Shown here piece by piece: positions 7,539 through 14,097 of a stretch of 17,663 bases of DNA. Source of the stretch: Deltaproteobacteria bacterium (GTDB taxonomy: Bacteria; Desulfobacterota; DSM-4660; Desulfatiglandales; HGW-15); the NCBI GenBank assembly GCA_019308525.1, contig JAFDIC010000059.1, forward strand, positions 1 through 17,663, given 5' to 3'. Within the stretch, counting starts at the first letter, position 1; each line of letters starts with the position of its first letter. The position numbers and the translations under genes are program-made. Under the pieces are notes generated by a model, which was not told where the DNA came from, made no database searches, and saw only the letters and a list, made by a program, of their open reading frames with translations.

Positions 7539-8507
7539 GTGGTCCAGAATGAGATCTTGAATGTCAAACATCTAAAGACGTATTTTTTTACGGTCGAAGG
7601 GGTGGTAAGGGCGGTAGACGACGTCAGCATTTCTATCCAAAAGGGCAAGGCCCTTGGCCTGGTGGGGGAATCCGGTTGCGGGAAATCCATGACAGCCCTC
7701 TCCATATTGAGACTGGTACCGAATCCTCCGGGAAAGATCGTAAGCGGTGAGATCTTTCTCAAGGGACGCGACCTCCTCAAGCTGCGCGAGAAGGAAATGC
7801 GTGGTATCCGGGGCAGGGAGATATCCATGATTTTCCAGGAGCCATCAACCTCCATGAATCCCTCATTCACTGTCGGGAACCAGATGAAGGAGGTAATCAG
7901 GTTTCATCAGAAGGCGACGGGCGATGATATAGAGGAAAAGGTGGTGGATATGCTCGGGGCGGTTCAGATCCCGGATCCCGAGAGGGTCCTGTCCCAGTAT
8001 CCCCACCAATTATCAGGGGGCATGCTCCAGAGGGTAATGATCGCCATGGCCATCTCCTGTGAGCCTTCCCTCTTGATCTGTGATGAACCCACCACGGCCC
8101 TGGACGTATCCACACAGGCGCAAATCATCCAGCTCCTGAAGGAACTGAAATCGAAACGCGAAACCTCCTTACTTTTCATTACCCACGACCTGGGGGTTTT
8201 GAGCTGGATATGTGACTCAGCGGCGGTCATGTATGCGGGAAGCATAGTTGAGTACTCGGATATCCGAAACATCCTCCTGGAGCCGAGGCATCCCTACACA
8301 AGAGCCCTCATAGGGTCCACACCAAGGCTGGACCAGGAGGCGGACAGGCTGAGGGTCATCAGGGGTCAGGTCCCCAACCTGGCCGAGTTGCCCCCGGGGT
8401 GCAAGTTTCATCCGAGGTGCGAGATGGCCAGGGAGGTCTGCAAGAAGGAGCCTCCAGGGCTGGAGGAGAAGTATAGTGACCACTTGGTTGCTTGTTATTT
8501 CGCTTAA
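7539..8507 (+). CDS. DppD/OppD-type ABC transporter ATP-binding protein
   Basis: A 322-residue ATPase of a peptide/nickel-type importer. Motifs in order: Walker A GESGCGKS (43-50), Q-loop Q100, signature LSGGMLQ (158-164), Walker B LLICDEP with catalytic E183, D-loop ALD, and H-loop H216. The C-terminal oligopeptide/dipeptide extension contains '[10 protein letters not shown]' and four cysteines, C288, C294, C301 and C319. In structurally studied OppD/DppD proteins, cysteines here bind a [4Fe-4S] cluster, so a cluster is plausible. Translation starts at a GTG at 7539 behind CGGAGGG. The stop lies 18 nt before the start of the second ATPase gene. All catalytic residues are intact despite the broken permease gene upstream. 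Confidence 0.94.
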   Translation: MVQNEILNVKHLKTYFFTVEGVVRAVDDVSISIQKGKALGLVGESGCGKSMTALSILRLVPNPPGKIVSGEIFLKGRDLLKLREKEMRGIRGREISMIFQEPSTSMNPSFTVGNQMKEVIRFHQKATGDDIEEKVVDMLGAVQIPDPERVLSQYPHQLSGGMLQRVMIAMAISCEPSLLICDEPTTALDVSTQAQIIQLLKELKSKRETSLLFITHDLGVLSWICDSAAVMYAGSIVEYSDIRNILLEPRHPYTRALIGSTPRLDQEADRLRVIRGQVPNLAELPPGCKFHPRCEMAREVCKKEPPGLEEKYSDHLVACYFA

Positions 8508-8525
8508 CCGTTGCGAAGGGTTGAA

Positions 8526-9500
8526 ATGACAGATCGATCAGAGCGATTACTGGAAGTTGTCGACCTGAGGAAATATTTCTACATCAAGAAGGGATTCCGG
8601 CAGAGACAGGTCCTTAAGGCCGTGGATGGGGTTGACTTCCATCTGGGTGAGGGCGAAGTGCTGGGTGTTGTGGGTGAAAGCGGCTGTGGGAAGACAACCC
8701 TCGGGAGGACTCTCATTCGTCTTTATCCGCCGACTTCAGGCAGAATCCTGTTTCAGGGGATGGACCTCTCCAGGCTGTCAGAGAAAGAGATGAGGGAGCT
8801 TAGAAGCCGGATGCAGATCATTTTCCAAGATCCCTATTCTTCCCTCAACCCCCGAATGACCGTCGGGAGGATGCTGAACCAGATTCTTTACTCCCACGGC
8901 ATAAAGGATTCCAGGGAGAGGAAGATGAGGTGCTACGAGGTAATGGAAAAGGTCGGCTTGGAGCCGGCCCATCTGGGGAGGTTCCCACATGAATTCTCAG
9001 GGGGACAGCGGCAGAGGATCGCTATTGCCAGGGCCCTGATACTGAACCCGAAGTTCATCGTTGCAGATGAGCCTTCGAGCGCTCTGGACATGTCTATCCA
9101 GGCACAGATATTGAACCTTATGAAATCCCTTCAACGGGAATTGGGTATCTCCTATGTTTTCATCACACACAATCTATCCGCTGCCAGGTTCATTTGCGAC
9201 CGCATTGCAGTAATGTACCTGGGAAAGATAGTCGAGATCGCAAGGAGGAAAGAACTCTACGAAAACCCTTCCCATCCTTACACCAAGGCACTCCTCCATC
9301 TCTGTCCGGTCCCTGATCCGGACAGTGCCCTGGGTAAGGTTCCGCTGGTCGGCGAAGTTCCCTCTCCCATAGATCAGCCATCAGGATGCCCTTTCCATCC
9401 CAGGTGCCCCCAGAGGATGGACCTGTGCGCCAGGGAGACCCCCTCCGCCCACCGTATCACGAACGGACACGAAGTGGCCTGTCATCTCTTTCACGGGTAA
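8526..9500 (+). CDS. DppF/OppF-type ABC transporter ATP-binding protein
   Basis: The second ATPase of the importer, 324 residues from the ATG at 8526. I prefer this to an in-frame TTG at 8511 because AGGG sits 5 nt upstream of it. Motifs: Walker A GESGCGKT (50-57), Q-loop Q101, signature FSGGQRQR (157-164), Walker B ending in DEP with E182, and H-loop H215. The C-terminal extension has 'NPSHPYTKALL' and four cysteines (C288, C294, C301, C319) in the same spacing as in the partner ATPase. It is the last gene of the plus-strand transporter block and converges on the sulfatase-like gene across 92 bp. No substrate-binding protein follows. Confidence 0.94.
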   Translation: MTDRSERLLEVVDLRKYFYIKKGFRQRQVLKAVDGVDFHLGEGEVLGVVGESGCGKTTLGRTLIRLYPPTSGRILFQGMDLSRLSEKEMRELRSRMQIIFQDPYSSLNPRMTVGRMLNQILYSHGIKDSRERKMRCYEVMEKVGLEPAHLGRFPHEFSGGQRQRIAIARALILNPKFIVADEPSSALDMSIQAQILNLMKSLQRELGISYVFITHNLSAARFICDRIAVMYLGKIVEIARRKELYENPSHPYTKALLHLCPVPDPDSALGKVPLVGEVPSPIDQPSGCPFHPRCPQRMDLCARETPSAHRITNGHEVACHLFHG

Positions 9501-9592
9501 CAGGCCGGATTTCGATCGAGGGAGGGTTTGCAGGCATCATTTGAAACACTAGCCCCGGAAAATAGTCAGGGCTTGCGCTGGACAGAAATAGG

Positions 9593-10888
9593 TCAGCGCA
9601 GCTCGGCGACAAATCTCCTGAGTTCCAGCTCCATCTCCATAGCCTTTCCAGGGGCCTCCTGGATCAGGTTCTCTTTCTCTTCTGGGTCCTGCTCGATGTT
9701 GTATAGTTCGTTTGTTTTTCCCTTTCGAAGATCCAGGATAAAGCTCCATTCCCGGTCGCTAATCCTCCATGTCTGCTTGAAATACCCCATGTAAGCGTAC
9801 TTTCTTATTGAATCGATCTCTCCTGCCATCAGTGGCAGGAGGCTCTTACCGTGTATCCTGGGGGGGAGTCTCACACCCAGGAATTCCAGGATGGTAGGGA
9901 ATATTTCGGTTGTTTCCACCAGCGCTTGGAACCGTTTTCCAGCCCCGATGCCTTCCGGATGCCGTATGAGCAAGGGGATGCGGACCAATTCTTCGTACAG
10001 GCCCGGCTCGGCTTTCTTGATGATCCCGTGTTCGCCGAATGGTGCCCCGTGATCAGTGGTAAATATTATCAGGGTATTGTCGTAGAGGCCCATCTCCTTG
10101 ACCCTGTCAAGAAATCGGCCTATCCAATGGTCACACAGGGTGACCTTTCCCGCATAGAGCATCTTGATATGGTGGAGTTCTTCGGGGGTCAGGTATCCTT
10201 CCACCTTTCCCGGGATGGGATGGATGATGTCTATGCCCTTGTAATCAGGGTCCGTGTACATCCTGTTGTAGGGAGGAGGAGGGTCCCAGGGTTCATGGGG
10301 GTCAAAGCAATCCAGCCACAGAAAGAGGTTGTCCTTTCGCTTCTGTTCCTCCAGCCAGTTCATCCCCTCCTTGAGCACCCGTGCCACGAAGGTGTCTTCT
10401 TCCCCCTTCCGGTCGTGAATGTTGCGCAGATACTGTATGAGCTGGGCACGGATGGCCTTGTCTTTTCCGTCACCCTTGTAATACTTGTCCACCTCGACCT
10501 CGATGGACTCATCCAGGATATAAGGGTCTCCTTCGTGGCCCCGGACATGCTTGCTGAAATCAAAGCCCCTCTCAAAGGCCATGGATGGCTTGTGGAGATG
10601 GTATACGTCGGTTATCATTGCCGAGGTGTATCCCTTGTTCCAAAGGATCTCAGCCAGCAGCACATCGGTGGGCTCCAGCCGTTGCCAGCCCCTGAAAGGA
10701 AAAGTGAAACGCCCGGTAAAGAACGTAGTCCGCGTGGGCACGGTGGGAAGGCCTTCAGAATAACAATACTCAAAGAGCGCGCTTTCAGAGGCGAGCCTGT
10801 CCAGGTTGGGGGTCTTGATCCAGTCATTTCCATAACATCCCAGGTAGTCCCACCGCCAAGTATCATTGATGATTACAATAACATTCAT
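9593..10888 (-). CDS. sulfatase-superfamily hydrolase with Thr at the formylglycine position
   Basis: A 431-residue enzyme of the alkaline phosphatase/sulfatase superfamily, with no signal peptide, so probably cytoplasmic. The N-terminal metal site is 'NDTWRWDYLGCYG' (D9); the later metal ligands are in 'TTDHGAPFGEHG' (D279, H280, with H287 nearby), and 'DCFDPHEPW' (H198) is also family-typical. The nucleophile motif, normally C/S-x-P-x-R with the first residue converted to formylglycine, reads T49-V-P-T-R53 followed by TTFFTG. Thr cannot become formylglycine by the known route. The enzyme may use Thr as a direct nucleophile, as nucleotide pyrophosphatases do, and so could be a phosphodiesterase or phosphatase. 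The C-terminal 'ELYNIEQDPEEKENL' is typical of sulfatases. It is second in an operon, 16 nt after the upstream gene, behind a GGGGGGA ribosome site. Confidence 0.88.
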   Translation of the reverse strand: MNVIVIINDTWRWDYLGCYGNDWIKTPNLDRLASESALFEYCYSEGLPTVPTRTTFFTGRFTFPFRGWQRLEPTDVLLAEILWNKGYTSAMITDVYHLHKPSMAFERGFDFSKHVRGHEGDPYILDESIEVEVDKYYKGDGKDKAIRAQLIQYLRNIHDRKGEEDTFVARVLKEGMNWLEEQKRKDNLFLWLDCFDPHEPWDPPPPYNRMYTDPDYKGIDIIHPIPGKVEGYLTPEELHHIKMLYAGKVTLCDHWIGRFLDRVKEMGLYDNTLIIFTTDHGAPFGEHGIIKKAEPGLYEELVRIPLLIRHPEGIGAGKRFQALVETTEIFPTILEFLGVRLPPRIHGKSLLPLMAGEIDSIRKYAYMGYFKQTWRISDREWSFILDLRKGKTNELYNIEQDPEEKENLIQEAPGKAMEMELELRRFVAELR

Positions 10889-10904
10889 GATCTTCCCCCC
10901 TTGC

Positions 10905-11318
10905 TTATCTGTTTATCACGGGTAGATTTTCCAGTAGACTTGGGGCCATCTCCATCATCTGGCCCATGAGTTTGTCGTTCAATTCTGCGTCAAAACCTTC
11001 TCCCGGATGTTCGACGGCATTCAGGATCTGATAGAGTCTCGGGGCGTCTGGCTCCTTGAAGTGTAATAGGTATGAGGTTCCCGTGTCTTCCCAGCGGACA
11101 GATTCCTCTTCAGTTTCCTGGGTTTCGTCTTCGAGGGAAGGGCCGATGATATAGGACATCTGGGACTTTAGGTCTTCGAGAAAATCCTCGTCGTAAAACC
11201 CCGTCCCATCCTTTACGTAGCGCAAGACCCTGTAGATCTCCGGCAACTCCTCTTCATCGAATTCTACGGCAAACTCCCTGTGGGAGATTCCGCAGGCAGC
11301 GGTTTCCTTTACCTCCAT
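10905..11318 (-). CDS. acidic two-repeat protein of unknown function
   Basis: I do not recognise this family. From the ATG at 11318 (AGGAGG 8 nt upstream) it has 137 residues and no membrane segment or signal. A longer in-frame start at 11420 is unlikely because it overlaps the -10 element of the promoter. The protein is made of two similar halves. Residues about 14-63 ('FDEEELPEIYRVLRYVKDG', then 'FYDEDFLEDLKSQM', 'GPSLED') match about 80-131 ('FKEPDAPRLYQILNAVEHP', then 'FDAELNDKLMGQM', 'APSLLEN') in order and spacing. Each half suggests a strand followed by helices. It is the first gene of the operon with the sulfatase-like hydrolase and is divergent from the LysR gene. A binding or accessory role is only a guess. 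Confidence 0.75.
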   Translation of the reverse strand: MEVKETAACGISHREFAVEFDEEELPEIYRVLRYVKDGTGFYDEDFLEDLKSQMSYIIGPSLEDETQETEEESVRWEDTGTSYLLHFKEPDAPRLYQILNAVEHPGEGFDAELNDKLMGQMMEMAPSLLENLPVINR

Positions 11319-11418
11319 GATATCTGCCTCCTTTCTGAATCCTGTGTGCCTTCCTGATGCTCGATGATCCCATAGCCTTCTCACAGTCCCACGATCAAGG
11401 GAAGAATCAATCTCTTGC

Positions 11419-11448
11419 ATATTAGAAAGGAAAAATGCTATTAGTCAA
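11419..11448 (-). promoter_or_regulatory. promoter of the hydrolase operon
   Basis: On the minus strand, TTGACT (11448-11443, five of six of the -35) is followed by an 18-nt spacer and TAATAT (11424-11419). The start point would be near 11412, about 95 nt upstream of the ATG at 11318. The -35 lies inside the proximal LysR-type box, and the distal box is centred about 65 bp upstream of the start, the usual recognition position for LysR activators. Confidence 0.65.
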
Positions 11449-11484
11449 ATCTATTTTATTTCTAGCCCCATAGATAGGATCTAT
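11440..11484. promoter_or_regulatory. paired LysR-type operator boxes, lysR/hydrolase intergenic region
   Basis: The distal box ATAGATAGGATCTAT (11470-11484) is a perfect inverted repeat around AGG, extended by one more pair to 11469-11485, and fits T-N11-A (T11471, A11483). A second, weaker T-N11-A box, ATTAGTCAAATCTAT (11440-11454), starts exactly 30 bp away. Read on the minus strand, the second box is ATAGATTTGACTAAT and contains the -35 hexamer. The same arrangement recurs at 12523-12567. Confidence 0.65.
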
Positions 11485-11519
11485 GTTTATCCTGACCATA
11501 CTCACGAGGGGGTGGAGTA

Positions 11520-12425
11520 ATGATCCATGAAATGGGCGGGGATTTCCTCCAGTGGTTGAGGGGGTTCTTCTACGTGGCAAAGACGGGCAGCGTAACACTT
11601 GCGGCTTCGGAGATGAGGCGTAACCAGCCTACCGTGAGCCATCAAATAAAGTGCCTGGAGAAGGAATTCGGTGTAACACTGTTTGACCGATCCAAGGGAA
11701 AGATGGAATTGACGCCCGAGGGAAAGATCTTCCTCCAGAAGGCGATATCCATATTTGAGATTATCAAGGCGATGAAGCATGAAATTGGTGGAGAGGGGCT
11801 GAAAAGCAAGGGTACTATATCCATTGTAACCACCCATGCAATAATTCACTATTTTCTGCCGCGCTTCATTGTGCCTTTCCGGGCGAGGTATCCCGATGTG
11901 AGGTTTGAGATAGAAGGCGGTGGGCTTCAAATGATCCTTGAAAGGGTCGAGGCCGCAGAGGCGGACTTTGGGGTGGTAAACCTGAGATCGGTGCCGGAAG
12001 CCCTTGATTACTTCCCTCTGTTCAAGACGGCACTCAAGTTGATTACCAGAAAGGGGGCCGTCTTTCCCGGCAACCATGTCCCTACCATGGAAGAAATTTC
12101 TCGAGCACCGTTCATTCTCTTCCCCGGCTCCAGCACCATCACGCCGCTGGTGGAGGAGCGTTTTTCCAGGGAAGGCCTCTCATTGCAGGTGAGCATGGTC
12201 CTCAACAACTTTGAAGACGTGAAAGAATACGTCACCCTGGGACTGGGGATTGCGATCTTGGATGATTACACTCTGACCGGGAGGGACAGGCAGAGGTTTG
12301 ACATATTTCCCCTGGACCCCTATTTCGAGGAAAGGGAATATGGAATCGTACTACGAAAAAGGAAATACCTCTCCCCGGCCGTCAGGGAATTCATACATGA
12401 CATCAAGCCGGGTATAGAGTTCTAG
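11520..12425 (+). CDS. LysR-type transcriptional regulator
   Basis: A 301-residue regulator of normal LysR length. The N-terminal winged helix-turn-helix spans about 10-70, with the recognition region 'VTLAASEMRRNQPTVSHQIKCLEKEFGVTLFDRS' (25-58, shown in family alignments as A-A-x3-x-Q-P-x-V-S-x-Q-I-x-x-L-E). The effector-binding domain (about 98-301) starts with 'GTISIVTTHAIIHYFLPRFI', and 'VTLGLGIAILDD' is the conserved C-terminal core motif. The effector domain loosely recalls CysB-like members, but the ligand cannot be read from the sequence. GAGGGGG (11506-11512) lies 7 nt upstream of the ATG. It is divergent from the hydrolase operon, and a redox operon follows on the same strand. It most likely controls both through matching boxes at 11440-11484 and 12523-12567, and may repress itself because the first box lies 35 bp upstream of its start codon. 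Confidence 0.93.
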   Translation: MIHEMGGDFLQWLRGFFYVAKTGSVTLAASEMRRNQPTVSHQIKCLEKEFGVTLFDRSKGKMELTPEGKIFLQKAISIFEIIKAMKHEIGGEGLKSKGTISIVTTHAIIHYFLPRFIVPFRARYPDVRFEIEGGGLQMILERVEAAEADFGVVNLRSVPEALDYFPLFKTALKLITRKGAVFPGNHVPTMEEISRAPFILFPGSSTITPLVEERFSREGLSLQVSMVLNNFEDVKEYVTLGLGIAILDDYTLTGRDRQRFDIFPLDPYFEEREYGIVLRKRKYLSPAVREFIHDIKPGIEF

Positions 12426-12487
12426 CCATCAGGGGACTTATTTTGCCTTCCCGCCTGACTCTGGATCCCCCCTAACTCCATGGAGCC

Positions 12488-12509
12488 AGGACTCAGCACT
12501 GGGAGTCCT
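12488..12509. repeat. short inverted repeat downstream of the LysR gene
   Basis: AGGACTC (12488-12494) and GAGTCCT (12503-12509) form a perfect 7-bp stem around an 8-nt loop, about 60 bp past the lysR stop. No T tract follows, so it is at best a weak terminator. A separate perfect palindrome, CTCCATGGAG, sits at 12476-12485. Confidence 0.4.
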
Positions 12510-12522
12510 TAAGGGCAGCTTT

Positions 12523-12567
12523 ATTGATACGATCAATTGAGCTGGAAATATTATTGATTTGAGCAAT
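12523..12567. promoter_or_regulatory. paired LysR-type operator boxes upstream of the redox operon
   Basis: ATTGATACGATCAAT (12523-12537) is a perfect inverted repeat around ACG and fits T-N11-A. It matches the box at 11470-11484 at 12 of 15 positions. ATTGATTTGAGCAAT (12553-12567) starts exactly 30 bp later, fits T-N11-A, and matches the minus-strand reading of 11440-11454 at 12 of 15 positions. Orientation, spacing and position relative to the -35 are the same as in the hydrolase promoter. Confidence 0.65.
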
Positions 12568-12587
12568 AGGCAAGTCCATCCTAAGAT
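12559..12587 (+). promoter_or_regulatory. candidate promoter of the redox operon
   Basis: TTGAGC (12559-12564, four of six), a 17-nt spacer and TAAGAT (12582-12587, four of six). The -35 occupies the same place within the proximal operator box as in the hydrolase promoter, and both elements are suboptimal, as expected for an activator-dependent promoter. The start would be near 12594, about 70 nt before the ATG. A lone TAAAAT at 12610-12615 is a weaker alternative -10. Confidence 0.5.
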
Positions 12588-12666
12588 GGGGGTAAGACGA
12601 ACAACGCGATAAAATGGCAAGTTCCAAATAATCCCGGCCAAAGCTTGCAAAAGGAAGGAAGCTACC

Positions 12667-13944
12667 ATGGAAGACTTTACACCCCATGAGTTGAGACTTA
12701 TGGAAAAGATGACTCCACAACACAGGGCCTTGATGGCGAAGTTGAACCAGAAAGAAAGGGCTTCGCTGGCGGAAAACGTCAAACCGGAGGACGTGGACCT
12801 TATCCAGTCGTGGATCGGTACGGACGAGGAGATAGAGAGGATGCTCTTTTGGGACAAATGGGGGAAATACGATGACCCCGAGTGGCATTCTCTTGAACCC
12901 GTGGATGATGTCACGGCAGTGTTGTATGACAAGGCCAGGGCGCGGTTCCGGGAAATGCGAAGGGAAGCGGTGGAGATCCAGAGGAGATCAGACCTGACCC
13001 TTTACAGCCAGTTCAACGATGGACTCCTTTTCACCGGGTTGGCAGGCGCGGTAAGGTGTAACAGGGAGGGCGTTCATGATGAGGAGGGGGGATTCTTTAG
13101 GGGGGTGGAATGGCGCTGCGTGGGGAGCGTGGAGGAATTCGTCAACAGCATCACCCTAATGCCCCATGGAGAGAAGGATTTCCGTGTTCATTTCGGGAGC
13201 GATGTTGAGGGGAGGGCAGCAGGAATATGGGTGTACACGGGCGACACCCACAGCCTCCTTCAACTCGCCCAGCTCAGTCAGAAGATCCTTCCCAGGGACG
13301 GGTACGAGACCCGGGTCTCTGACAAGAAGGCAAACATAATAAGTCTGGATCCGAGAGAGATCAGGAAAGCGGCCATGGGAGAAGGGAAGGTAGACTACGG
13401 GGAGGAATTGAACCTCAAGGCCTCGGTAGACGCCAGGGATCCAGACGAGTCGATAGAGGCCGCTGCCCGGCTCTCAAAAAGGCTCTACGAGCGTTTCGGC
13501 CTTGAGATCGAGTGCCATCACATAGGCAAGAAATACGGAAACTTTTACATAATGAGGGATGAGAATTTCGAAAGGTTACTGCCTGAAACACCGGTAGATC
13601 ACAGGGGATTGATCTTGATAACCGCAACCCTCATATGCAGGCGCTGTAGGCGTGAGATAGAGGAATTCCGCGATCTTGCGAGATCATACCCTGAAGCCAG
13701 GATCGCGCTGGTGAACCTGGCCTCTCCCCAATTCAAATTCTACGAGAGGGTGTTCGGCGATATGGGAAGTGGAGATTCCGATCGTTTCCGAAAGACCGCA
13801 GCGGGTGTTACCCCCTTCATCATCATCTACACCCCGGATGAAAAGGGAATCCTTCGCTACAGGGAATATGTTTCAACCGGCAAGGCCGAGAACACCCCCT
13901 CTATTCGAAATAATTTGCAAATCTTCGACAAATATTTTAAATAG
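12667..13944 (+). CDS. unknown protein with C-terminal thioredoxin-like CRRC domain
   Basis: A soluble 425-residue protein. The C-terminal part (about 313-425) looks like a thioredoxin fold: a hydrophobic strand 'GLILITATL' leads into C324-R-R-C327, then a helix 'REIEEFRDLARSYPEARIALVNL', and later 'GVTPFIIIY', where P383 sits at the usual cis-proline position before a strand. This suggests thiol-disulfide exchange in the cytoplasm. The first 310 residues match nothing I recognise: a charged helical start, a low-complexity acidic region around 137-145, and a mixed region rich in charged residues; C131, C151 and C283 are scattered. AAGGAAG precedes the ATG. It is the first gene after the second operator pair and has no terminator before the cytochrome gene, so it probably belongs to the cytochrome-lipoyl-HdrD operon. 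Confidence 0.75.
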   Translation: MEDFTPHELRLMEKMTPQHRALMAKLNQKERASLAENVKPEDVDLIQSWIGTDEEIERMLFWDKWGKYDDPEWHSLEPVDDVTAVLYDKARARFREMRREAVEIQRRSDLTLYSQFNDGLLFTGLAGAVRCNREGVHDEEGGFFRGVEWRCVGSVEEFVNSITLMPHGEKDFRVHFGSDVEGRAAGIWVYTGDTHSLLQLAQLSQKILPRDGYETRVSDKKANIISLDPREIRKAAMGEGKVDYGEELNLKASVDARDPDESIEAAARLSKRLYERFGLEIECHHIGKKYGNFYIMRDENFERLLPETPVDHRGLILITATLICRRCRREIEEFRDLARSYPEARIALVNLASPQFKFYERVFGDMGSGDSDRFRKTAAGVTPFIIIYTPDEKGILRYREYVSTGKAENTPSIRNNLQIFDKYFK

Positions 13945-14097
13945 GCCTAACCAACATCCTTCTGGTATTTTCAAGGAGATTCCTACGGAGGCTTGCCTGG
14001 CATAGCGAGGTCAAGGGGACCTTGTGCGAGAACCTGGGAGGAGATTCTTCTAAGGAGCCGGATTCCATTGTTTTCTTGTTCTTACGAATACTGGGGA

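Noticed and set aside
9575..9599. Hairpin GCGCTG...CAGCGC between the convergent ATPase and hydrolase genes
   Set aside because: The stem has a bulged G, includes the hydrolase stop codon and is not followed by a T tract on either strand, so I do not call it a terminator.
9851..10969. A 372-codon open frame on the plus strand opposite the hydrolase gene
   Set aside because: It lies antisense to a well-supported enzyme, shows no recognisable motif, and has no ribosome site; it is a codon-bias shadow.
14012..14024. CAAGG-GGA-CCTTG inverted repeat upstream of the cytochrome
   Set aside because: It is short, with a 3-nt loop, no T tract, and no resemblance to the LysR boxes; likely chance.
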